8,617 bases of DNA from Gemmatimonadota bacterium (lineage in GTDB: Bacteria; Gemmatimonadota; Gemmatimonadetes; Gemmatimonadales; GWC2-71-9). The notes beneath the pieces were generated by a model. That model was given only the letters and a program-made list of their open reading frames with translations, did not search any database and was not told where the DNA came from. The stretch is taken from the NCBI GenBank assembly GCA_029884275.1, contig JAOUIC010000049.1, positions 1-8,617 on the forward strand. The letters run 5' to 3'. The stretch's first letter is position 1. Each line of letters opens with the position of its first letter. Made by a program: the position numbers and the translations under genes. Below are positions 1-6,690 of the stretch, in pieces.

Positions 1-362
1 AGCGCCGAGCCGCACTTGCCACAGAACCGGGCCCACGCCACGAACGGCGCCCCGCACCGCGCGCAGTTTCCCTCAGGGGACGGGAGCGAGGAATCGAGCT
101 GCCGCACCAGCTCGAGGAAGAACTCCTGCCCGCTGCTGCCCCGAGTGACCCGCAGCGCAACCAGTCCGGGGTCCGCCGCGGCACGCGCCAGGAACGACAC
201 CGATCCGTCACGCGCGCTCCGGGCGATCTCGCCGAGTACCTCGAAATCGGGAGCGGCCGCGGCCCGGACGGCCGCGAGCAGCGCGTCGTCCGCCGAGCCG
301 GTCTCCGCACCTACGGCCGGCATGCTGAGGCGGGTGGTGCCACTCTGGCGCAACTCGCTCAC
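1..362 (-). CDS. Zinc-ribbon protein with kinase N-lobe-like segment (5' part only)
   Basis: Only the first 120 codons are in the window; the gene runs off the left edge. The GTG start at 362-360 is chosen because GGAAGG lies 7 bases upstream. Residues about 40-72 resemble the first strands of a Ser/Thr kinase N-lobe: a G-E-I-A-R-S-A-R-D-G stretch sits where the glycine loop would be, then F-L-A-R, then V-A-L-R where kinases have V-A-x-K. The invariant lysine is therefore Arg (R71), so this part is probably not an active kinase. Cys100, Cys103, Cys114 and Cys117 form a CX2CX10CX2C zinc ribbon. It is the last visible gene of the tssK-tssL-tssM operon, 13 bases after the lipoprotein stop. A regulatory or scaffold role is inference; what follows the ribbon is unknown. 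Confidence 0.85.
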   Translation of the reverse strand, partial: MSELRQSGTTRLSMPAVGAETGSADDALLAAVRAAAAPDFEVLGEIARSARDGSVSFLARAAADPGLVALRVTRGSSGQEFFLELVRQLDSSLPSPEGNCARCGAPFVAWARFCGKCGSA

Positions 363-369
363 GCGGTCG

Positions 370-375
370 CCTTCC
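370..375 (-). promoter_or_regulatory. Ribosome binding site of the zinc-ribbon gene
   Basis: GGAAGG on the minus strand, 7 bases before GTG at 362. It starts directly after the TAG stop of the lipoprotein gene (378-376). This site decides the GTG start, since the next in-frame ATG is 13 codons further in. Confidence 0.7.
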
Positions 376-864
376 CTACTGGCAATCGGGCGCGCGCTCC
401 CGCCGCTCCGCCCACGTGACTTCGAGGTCGCTCCGCCGCACCCGCACGATATCGAGCGGGTACGCCGCCGCCGGGAACGGTCGGCAGGCCGTGATCGTGC
501 GCACCACGGCCACGAAGACGCCGGTGCGGACCCCGGCGCTGTCGACCCGGATCTGATCGCCGGGGTGCATCTGGCCGGCCGCCGCCACCAGGACCATCTC
601 CTGCGAGAAGTCGACCTGCGGGAGTGGGGGTGGCTCCCCCTGGGTGGACGTCGCCTGGGCCCACACCTGCTGCCAGGTGGCCATGTCCCGCACCGCGAGC
701 CGGACCGAATCGGTGAAGGCCGGTCCGTCGTCGGAATACAGGCGCGTGCTCGCCGTCACGGGCGCCAGGGCCGCGACGACCGTCGGCGCCGCGCCTCCCC
801 GGGCACACGCCGAAGCCGTCACTGCACCCATCGCCACCAGTAGCACCACGATTGGCCGTCGCAT
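376..864 (-). CDS. Putative lipoprotein with PrcB-like C-terminal domain
   Basis: A 162-residue protein. Residues 1-19 form a signal peptide (two Arg, then a hydrophobic stretch) ending in A-S-A before Cys20. This is an acceptable but weak lipobox because -3 is Ala. The mature part has the layout I associate with the PrcB C-terminal domain: R-D-x-x-T-W-x-x-V-W near 59-68, V-D-F-S-Q-E-M-V-L-V-A-A-A-G at 84-97, and a closing Y-P-L-D-I-V-R-V strand at 135-142. Cys127 and Cys161 could pair. It lacks the pattern of TssJ, the usual T6SS lipoprotein. The ATG at 864 follows tssM by 29 bases; GGGTGATC just upstream is a weak, close Shine-Dalgarno match. The CDS and export are well supported; the family call is by eye, and any T6SS role is inferred from position only. 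Confidence 0.85.
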   Translation of the reverse strand: MRRPIVVLLVAMGAVTASACARGGAAPTVVAALAPVTASTRLYSDDGPAFTDSVRLAVRDMATWQQVWAQATSTQGEPPPLPQVDFSQEMVLVAAAGQMHPGDQIRVDSAGVRTGVFVAVVRTITACRPFPAAAYPLDIVRVRRSDLEVTWAERRERAPDCQ

Positions 865-893
865 CGATCACCCAGGCTGAAGTCCCATCATAG

Positions 894-3800
894 TTAGCGC
901 GCCACTCGGGAGACGCAACTGAGCCCGGTGAAGAACCCGGGGTCGAAGACCTGCGCGCCCGCCAGCACCACCTCCGCTTCGAGCACCACGGCCTCGCCCT
1001 GGACGTCGAGCGGCCACCGCACCACGGCCACCGATCCGCCGGACACCCACTCCCCCTGCTGGAACAGCCGGAACAGCGCCCACGTGCCGCGGTGCGCCAG
1101 GCGCACGTCGCGGCCGCGCACCTGGGCGGTCAACTCGACGTCGTTGGCCCGCGGCCCGACCCACGAGAAGGGACGCTGCGCGGTTGCCGTGCGGGTCCAC
1201 CGGCCGGTGTAGCCGTCCACGCTCAACGACACCGTGGGGATGCCGTCGGAGAGCCGCGGTTTGAAGACGAAGTCGACGCGCGCCGTGTCGCCGGCCGCCC
1301 AGAGGGCGCGCGAGATCGCCGCGGCCTGATTGAAGAACCCGACGAACGCGTCCGCCACCGTTACCGGGGCACCCACCTGCGGCATGTAGCGGGAACCGCG
1401 CAGCGCCAGCGACCCCTGCAAGTAGTCGTTGTAGAAGCCCCACAGCGCGCCGCTCGTCGGCTGGAACATGCCGGCGACGTCGTCGTACGACGCTTCCGCC
1501 GCGCTCGTCCGATTGAACGGGTACCTCGTCACGAGCTGGCGGAACGGCGCGCAGAAGCTGGCACCCCGGCTGTTGATGGCAGCGCTGGGGAGCCCGCCCA
1601 CCATCCGCTCGATGCGCGTGACGGGCGCCTCCATGAGCCGCTGGACGGTTCCGCTCACGACACCCGCCTCCCCCTGTGGCGGGAACGTGAGCGCCAGTTG
1701 GCGGACGGCGTCCTTGGCGGCGCGGGCACCCTGGAGCGTCTGGTCGGCAAGCGCCGACGCCTCGCCCGGCGACGCGCCGGCCGCCTGCTCCACCATGTTG
1801 CCGAGACCGATCAGCGCGTTCATGTACTCTTGGTTGGCGTCGCCGATGTACGTGTCCGTGACCCCGGGCGGGACCACCAGCTGCACCGCCCGGAACACCG
1901 GTCCCACCGTGACCGTGTCGACCGCCGTCTCCCGCGATGCCAGCGCGAGCAGCTGCAGCAGCGGCGACTGGTTGCCGCTCAGGACCCGGATCTTCCGCGC
2001 GGCGTCGGCCAGGCCGCCGAAATTGGCGAGCCCGGCAGACGTGAGGTACGTGGTCCAGTGGCGGATGTAGTCCGCCGAATAGCGGGCGCGCAGGGCGCGC
2101 TCGAGGGCGGTCAAGTCCACCTGCAACTGGGCGGTCTCGCCCACCACCCAGTCCTCGGCCCGCAGGAACTCGTCCACCCGGGTCAGCGCGGAATCCATCG
2201 CGGCCCACCCGGCCAGGGTGTAGGCCGCGGGCACCTCGTACGAGCCGGTGACCACGGTCCCCGCGGTGGGGAAGGTGCGCGCGAAGCGAATCGGCTCACC
2301 CGACCGACCGGCCCGCGCCACCATGAGCTGGTACAGCTGGTCCGGGCCGGCGTAGCGGCGCAGCAGGTCGCGGGTGCGGGCGATCACCGCGGCGTCGCCC
2401 TCGATGCCGCAGCCGCCGTCGCGACAGAACGTCCCCGCGTAGAACGTGAACTGCGCGCGCGCCAGCTCGGTGCGCTCGGCGTCGAGCTGGCGGCCGTCGA
2501 GCCACCGGTCGAGCAGAACCGGCACCAGCAGGGCGGTGTCGAGCCGGTCGGTGCGATTCGTGATCATCAGGTACGCGCGCAGCAGGTCGTACCCGCGACC
2601 GTAATCGCCCGCCGGGGCACCCGCTGCCTGCGGACCCGCGTCGGGCAGGCCCCGCAGCGCCCGGTAGAGGGCCCCGCGCGCGGGGATGACCAGGAGCCGT
2701 TCGACCCGGTCGCGATACAGCGGCCCGGCCGCCCGGGCGAGGGCGTTGCCGGTGTACAGCCCCCACCCCAGCCGCAGTGGCCGACCGTCCGCCCGATAGC
2801 GCTCGAGTCTGGCCAACTGCACGCGCAGCGCGTCGAGCCGCTGCAGCGTCTCGACGTCCGGCACGCCCGGATCGCTCACGTCGGCGGGCGGCATATCGCG
2901 CGCCGCGGCCCGGACGTCGCGCGCCAGTCGCCGGTTGGTCACGAACGAGGTGGCAAACCCGAGCGCCAGCACCAGGCTCACGGTGGCGGCGGCGGCGAGC
3001 AGCCCCCGGCGCACCAGCCCGACCCCCGACCCGCGCTTGGCGACGGCCGCGGGCGCGCGATCCTGGAGGACGACATCCCGAAACACCCGACCCAGAAAGA
3101 CCCACTCCGGCACGCGGCGGCCCGTGGTGGGTGCCGGGGCGGCGACCGCCGCCACCATGGCGTCGCTGAACGCCGCGGTCGCCCGCCGCACCCTGCCGGC
3201 CGCTGGGGGCGGGACTTGCACGGCCTCCGCGTCCTGGACGTAGCGCGCGCGCACGCCGGTGAAGTAGAAGCCGCGGAGCACCGGGCTGGTCGCCAGGTGA
3301 CGCGGACGGCACAGCTCGACCAGGAACTGCACCGCGGGAGCCTCGAGCTTGTGCATCTCCCGGGCGAACTCGTACGCGGCGCCGCGCCGCGTCTGGTCGG
3401 ACTCGCGCGCCAGCCAATCGAGGCGGCTCGCCGCGAGCGCGTCGGTGACCTGCCGGAACGCGCCCGCGACCCTCGCGAACTGTTGCTCCGCGTACACGCC
3501 CGCCGTGAGCCGGTCCGGCCAGCGGAGCGCGGCGCCGAGCGCCTCCCAGACCTCCTCGCGGGTGCAGTGCGCGACGAACTCGGCGAAATACGGCACGCGG
3601 TCCAGCTTCGTGAACCAGACGTACACCGGGAGCTGGACACCCATCTCGCGCGCCAGCTGGACCAGGGCCGCGCGCAACTGCTTGGCCACCCGCAGCGGCG
3701 CGGCCGCGTCGCCCCCGACGAATGTCTCCAGCGACACGCAGACCAGAGCGGCGCGCGCGGCCTGCGGGCGGCCGGTGATGGCGGCGGCCATCCGGGGAGG

Positions 3801-4346
3801 CCGCAGGCGCCGGACCAGCCGCGCCCAACCGCTGGGCGAGTCGAGCAGCGCGCCACCGGCTTCCACCACCACGGTGTCGTGCACGTACCAGACGTTGATC
3901 GCGCCGGTGGGACCCACCTGGTCGCCGTGGTAGACCGCGCCGGCCACGAGGTCGGGGTCCAGACCGCTCTGCGTCACCGACGTGGACTTGGTGCTTCCGG
4001 CCGGTCCGAGCAGCACGACCATCGGGCGGCGCACGAACCCGCGGGCGCCGGCCGGGCCCACGGCCGCGAGCCGGGCCCGCGCCGTCGCAAGTGCCGAGTC
4101 CAGCTCGTCGTGCGCCGCGGCGGCCGCGCGCCGGCCGGCGGGCCGGAGGAACCACAGGACGACACCGGCGGCGGCGGCACCGAGGACCCACAGCCCGATC
4201 CGCAGCACCCAGAGCTTGGCCCCGGTCAGGCCCGCCCACGACCCCACGAACCACACCAGGACCACGAAGATGAACAGGATCCCGAACAGGGTCACCCGGG
4301 GCAGCATCGGTGCGCGCGGTGCCACCGGAGGGGTGGGGGGTCTCAT
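894..4346 (-). CDS. tssM: T6SS inner-membrane protein TssM (IcmF/VasK family)
   Basis: A 1150-residue TssM, normal for the family. Known role: with TssL (and usually TssJ) it forms the trans-envelope complex on which the T6SS tail is built. Two membrane segments lie at about 18-36 and 45-67, followed by a cytoplasmic GTPase-like domain. This has a P-loop variant G-P-A-G-S-T-K-S-T (114-122), an E-A-G-G strand (162-165), T-K-L-D (246-249), and F-Y-F-T-G-V-R (360-366). A third membrane segment (about 446-469) leads into the large periplasmic part. Near the C-terminus are Y-P-F-N (942-945), a G-A-L-W-G-F-Y stretch, and G-T-W-A-L-F-R-L-F-Q (1087-1096), typical of IcmF C-terminal domains. The ATG at 4346 overlaps the tssL stop as ATGA, implying translational coupling. 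An upstream extension to 4550 in the same frame is rejected because it lies inside tssL and would precede the membrane anchor. The protein looks intact. Confidence 0.97.
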   Translation of the reverse strand: MRPPTPPVAPRAPMLPRVTLFGILFIFVVLVWFVGSWAGLTGAKLWVLRIGLWVLGAAAAGVVLWFLRPAGRRAAAAAHDELDSALATARARLAAVGPAGARGFVRRPMVVLLGPAGSTKSTSVTQSGLDPDLVAGAVYHGDQVGPTGAINVWYVHDTVVVEAGGALLDSPSGWARLVRRLRPPRMAAAITGRPQAARAALVCVSLETFVGGDAAAPLRVAKQLRAALVQLAREMGVQLPVYVWFTKLDRVPYFAEFVAHCTREEVWEALGAALRWPDRLTAGVYAEQQFARVAGAFRQVTDALAASRLDWLARESDQTRRGAAYEFAREMHKLEAPAVQFLVELCRPRHLATSPVLRGFYFTGVRARYVQDAEAVQVPPPAAGRVRRATAAFSDAMVAAVAAPAPTTGRRVPEWVFLGRVFRDVVLQDRAPAAVAKRGSGVGLVRRGLLAAAATVSLVLALGFATSFVTNRRLARDVRAAARDMPPADVSDPGVPDVETLQRLDALRVQLARLERYRADGRPLRLGWGLYTGNALARAAGPLYRDRVERLLVIPARGALYRALRGLPDAGPQAAGAPAGDYGRGYDLLRAYLMITNRTDRLDTALLVPVLLDRWLDGRQLDAERTELARAQFTFYAGTFCRDGGCGIEGDAAVIARTRDLLRRYAGPDQLYQLMVARAGRSGEPIRFARTFPTAGTVVTGSYEVPAAYTLAGWAAMDSALTRVDEFLRAEDWVVGETAQLQVDLTALERALRARYSADYIRHWTTYLTSAGLANFGGLADAARKIRVLSGNQSPLLQLLALASRETAVDTVTVGPVFRAVQLVVPPGVTDTYIGDANQEYMNALIGLGNMVEQAAGASPGEASALADQTLQGARAAKDAVRQLALTFPPQGEAGVVSGTVQRLMEAPVTRIERMVGGLPSAAINSRGASFCAPFRQLVTRYPFNRTSAAEASYDDVAGMFQPTSGALWGFYNDYLQGSLALRGSRYMPQVGAPVTVADAFVGFFNQAAAISRALWAAGDTARVDFVFKPRLSDGIPTVSLSVDGYTGRWTRTATAQRPFSWVGPRANDVELTAQVRGRDVRLAHRGTWALFRLFQQGEWVSGGSVAVVRWPLDVQGEAVVLEAEVVLAGAQVFDPGFFTGLSCVSRVAR

Positions 4347-5053
4347 GGCAGCGGCCCCGCCAGGGCCCGCACCGCGGCCGGCCCGGCACCGAGCGAGATC
4401 TTGAACCCGATGAACAGGACGAACGCGATCACGACGCTCGCCACCGCGACGAGTGCCAGGCGCATGAACCAGGGATCGGCCGGTGGCCGGATCCGCTCCT
4501 CGGGCGGCGGCGCCCACGTGGGGCACAGCGTGGCCCGTGTCCCGCGCCACCGGTTGATGGACTGGCTGGCGGTGGCGATCCAGTGCTGGCGCTCCGCCTC
4601 GCCGCCACCCGCGTACCGGCCACGGAACCCGAGCAGCAGGCAGAGCAGGTACACCTCCAGCACGTCGGCCGCTCCCTCGGGATCCTGACGGCCCAGCAGC
4701 TCGCGGATCCGCTCGAAAAAGGCGTCACCGCCCACGTGCCCGCCGAACAGCTCTTCCTGGAGCGGGCGGCGCGCCCACTGCCCGAAGGCTGCCTGGCGTG
4801 ACTGCAGCACCGATTCGTCGAGCAGCACCACCACGGCGTAGACCGCCAGCCGGACGTCCTCGCTGGCGTAGCCGCCCTGGCGCGCGTCCTCGTGCGCGAC
4901 CGACAGGAGCTGCTTGAAGTGGTTGCGGAACGTCTCGGGATCGGTGACGTCACTCCGATCGTCGCGGAGCCGGACGCCGGCGGTCAGGGCCTCCTGGAAC
5001 GCCATGGCCAGGCGCCCTGGCCGCGGGCCGCCTTCGGCACCATGCGCCGTCAC
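4343..5053 (-). CDS. tssL: T6SS inner-membrane protein TssL (DotU/IcmH family)
   Basis: A 236-residue DotU-type protein. Known role: a C-tail-anchored partner of TssM in the T6SS membrane complex that contacts the baseplate through its cytoplasmic domain. The DotU signature is clear: V-Y-A-V-V-V-L-L-D-E at 71-80, W93, L-Q-E-E-L-F-G-G at 98-105, F-F-E-R-I at 112-116, and an L-E-V-Y-L-L-C-L-L-L-G-F-R-G-R-Y helix at 132-147. One membrane segment (about 196-218) is followed by a short periplasmic tail of about 18 residues, so there is no OmpA-like peptidoglycan-binding domain. The start is GTG at 5053, supported by AAGGA 7 bases upstream. It begins 34 bases after the tssK stop and overlaps tssM by four bases. 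Confidence 0.95.
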   Translation of the reverse strand: MTAHGAEGGPRPGRLAMAFQEALTAGVRLRDDRSDVTDPETFRNHFKQLLSVAHEDARQGGYASEDVRLAVYAVVVLLDESVLQSRQAAFGQWARRPLQEELFGGHVGGDAFFERIRELLGRQDPEGAADVLEVYLLCLLLGFRGRYAGGGEAERQHWIATASQSINRWRGTRATLCPTWAPPPEERIRPPADPWFMRLALVAVASVVIAFVLFIGFKISLGAGPAAVRALAGPLP

Positions 5054-5060
5054 CGACCCG

Positions 5061-5066
5061 TCCTTC
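5061..5066 (-). promoter_or_regulatory. Ribosome binding site of tssL
   Basis: GAAGGA on the minus strand, 7 bases before the GTG at 5053, within the 34-base tssK-tssL gap. It supports the GTG start over the next in-frame ATG (residue 17 of the product). Confidence 0.65.
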
Positions 5067-5087
5067 GGCGTGGCGGGGCGTGCACCG

Positions 5088-6458
5088 TCACCCGGACGCC
5101 CCCGCCTTCGCGTCGAGCAGGACCCACAACTCGACCTCCGCCGCGGCCAGCGCCTGAGGCAAATAGACGCCGACGTCGCCGGTCTGGGTCAGCGATGCCC
5201 AGCAGGGACCGCTCTGGCCGATGTGGAAGTACTGTGTGCCGGGCGTCGCGGCCAGCCCCGACGGTGGGATCGTCAGGTGCTCGAGCGGGAGGCCGGGGAA
5301 CGCTTCCTTCACGAGGCGCGCGATGTGTTGCGCCGAGCAGACCTTCATCAGCTTCGGCACGGCGGACACCAGCGGCGTGGAGTCGGCGCCGGGCGCCCCG
5401 ACGCGTACCCCCAGCACCCAGCGGGTCGTCGGCCCGAAGCACCGCCGGTCGGACACCTTGCCGGTGAGCAGCAGCTTGCGCGAGCGATCCAGCGGAATGG
5501 CGATCGCGTTGCTCGACGCGGCGAGGTCGAGGTGGCCGCGGATGTGCCGGTCGAGCGCCGTGAGCACGTCGCCGAGCTGATCGTGATCGTAGAGCGGCAG
5601 GGTGCGCGGATGCGCGTCGAGCGCGAAGGTGCAGAGCGCGCCAGCCAGCCGGCTCAACTCCAGGTACAGCGCCTCGGGCCGCGAGCGACGGACCGAGAGG
5701 TGATGCCGCAGGCCCGCCAGCCCGGTCTGAATGGCGTGCGCCAACCAGTAGCTGGCGACGTCGCGCGGGGCACCGCCCCGCGCGCGCCCTTCCTGCGCCA
5801 GGGCCTCGGACTTGGCGTCGAGGATGTCCACCAGGCGCTGGAGCAGCTCCATCACCCGGTCGCTGGCGCCAATCTGCAGCACGGGCGGGACGAAGTCGGG
5901 ATCGTACGCGAGCAGGCCGGAGGCGTCGCGGCGGACCTGCGCGACCGGCAGGGTCACGAGGGTGTCGTCCAGCTCGCCGTCGAGCAGCAGGGCGAAGTTC
6001 TTGCGCGCCACGCCCACCGGCCGGGAGTCTTCGCCCGTCGTCTCGTCCGGCGTGTCGGCGACCGCGGCCACGTAGCGCCGATCCTGCTCGCCCGCGTCCA
6101 CACCGAGCGCGCAGTTGGCGCCGCCCGGACGATACGGCGGGATCGCGAGGTGCACGCGTTGGACGTCCTGCGTCGGCGAGAACAGGGAGCGGATGTCGCG
6201 GGGCTCGGGAAGCGGATCGGCTTCCGGGAAGTGGAACGAGAGCCCGTCGGGCATGATCCCGCGGGCATGCAGCAACGCGACCGTGCCGTTGCGCAGGGCC
6301 TCGACGTCGAGCGCGAGGCCAACGAGCCCGTACGGTTTGTGGTAGAGACTGGTCAGCGCCGCGGCAATGGAGCGCTCGAAATACCGGCTCTGACCCTGGA
6401 AGTGGTGCTGGGCCAGAGGCATCCCCTCGCGCCAGAGCACCCGCGCCGATAGCTCCAT
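5088..6458 (-). CDS. tssK: T6SS baseplate subunit TssK
   Basis: A 456-residue TssK, normal length. Known role: a trimeric adaptor linking the phage-like T6SS baseplate to the TssL-TssM membrane complex. The N-terminal signature W-R-E-G-M-P-L-A-Q-H-H-F-Q (residues 9-21) matches the family's W-x-E-G-M-x-L-x-P-Q-H-F-Q pattern, though the usual P-Q before H-F-Q reads Q-H. The C-terminal receptor-binding domain (about 320-456) ends with I-P-P-S (397-400), G-T-Q-Y-F (407-411), a Ser-Gly-x-x-Trp, V-Y-L-P (431-434) and V-E-L-W-V-L-L. The ATG at 6458 is chosen because GGGGAGA lies just upstream and the family signature begins eight residues in. A longer in-frame reading to 6641 would cross the promoter region. 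It is the first gene of the minus-strand operon, 34 bases before tssL. Confidence 0.97.
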   Translation of the reverse strand: MELSARVLWREGMPLAQHHFQGQSRYFERSIAAALTSLYHKPYGLVGLALDVEALRNGTVALLHARGIMPDGLSFHFPEADPLPEPRDIRSLFSPTQDVQRVHLAIPPYRPGGANCALGVDAGEQDRRYVAAVADTPDETTGEDSRPVGVARKNFALLLDGELDDTLVTLPVAQVRRDASGLLAYDPDFVPPVLQIGASDRVMELLQRLVDILDAKSEALAQEGRARGGAPRDVASYWLAHAIQTGLAGLRHHLSVRRSRPEALYLELSRLAGALCTFALDAHPRTLPLYDHDQLGDVLTALDRHIRGHLDLAASSNAIAIPLDRSRKLLLTGKVSDRRCFGPTTRWVLGVRVGAPGADSTPLVSAVPKLMKVCSAQHIARLVKEAFPGLPLEHLTIPPSGLAATPGTQYFHIGQSGPCWASLTQTGDVGVYLPQALAAAEVELWVLLDAKAGASG

Positions 6459-6460
6459 GC

Positions 6461-6467
6461 TCTCCCC
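6461..6467 (-). promoter_or_regulatory. Ribosome binding site of tssK
   Basis: GGGGAGA on the minus strand, ending 2 bases before the ATG at 6458. The spacing is short, but it is the only purine-rich SD-like stretch here and it fixes the start at the conserved TssK N-terminus. Confidence 0.6.
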
Positions 6468-6523
6468 GCGTCGAGCCCACCGACCCCGCCTGCCGCGACG
6501 CGGCTGCGCGACCCGATGAAGAT

Positions 6524-6550
6524 TTGCCAAACTCCGACGGCGGCTATAAT
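6524..6550 (+). promoter_or_regulatory. Candidate sigma70-type promoter for the proline-rich gene
   Basis: TTGCCA (6524-6529) and TATAAT (6545-6550) on the plus strand, 15 bases apart, which is shorter than the usual 16-18. The TATAAT is part of the palindrome TATAATTATA (6545-6554), the only AT-rich island in this GC-rich gap. Transcription would begin near 6557, leaving a leader of about 130 bases before the ATG at 6691. Confidence 0.5.
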
Positions 6551-6575
6551 TATACCACGTCACCAACCAGAGCAA
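6549..6575 (-). promoter_or_regulatory. Candidate extended -10 promoter for the tssK operon
   Basis: On the minus strand TATAAT (6554-6549) is preceded by TGG, giving an extended -10 (TGnTATAAT). TTGCTC (6575-6570) lies 15 bases upstream. It overlaps the divergent promoter through the shared palindrome. The leader to the tssK ATG at 6458 would be about 80 bases. The remaining bases of 6459-6690 show no ORF or clear operator that I can support. Confidence 0.55.
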
Positions 6576-6690
6576 GCGGCGCCGTGCGCGGTGCTCGTCG
6601 CTGTTTCGCGGCGGTTCGTCCGCACCGTCCGGTGCCCTCACGGCGCAATTGGGACGGGTTCATGTCATCCTCGACCATACCCCACTGCCC

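Noticed and set aside
16..843. Plus-strand open frame of 275 codons at the left edge
   Set aside because: It is antisense to the zinc-ribbon and lipoprotein genes, which have clear start signals and domains. The product is low complexity.
868..2208. Open minus-strand frame of about 446 codons overlapping the 3' half of tssM
   Set aside because: It is out of frame with tssM, Arg/Gly/Ala-rich and domain-free: a shadow of the real gene.
4335..4340. C6 run (minus strand) just after the tssM start as a phase-variation tract
   Set aside because: It is too short and encodes a Pro-Thr-Pro stretch natural at this GC; no variant evidence.
1092..4688. Very long open frame on the plus strand (about 1200 codons) antisense to tssM and part of tssL
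   Set aside because: GC-rich genes often leave the opposite strand open. The product is low-complexity Arg/Gly/Pro-rich with no recognisable domain, while the minus-strand reading gives a complete TssM and TssL.
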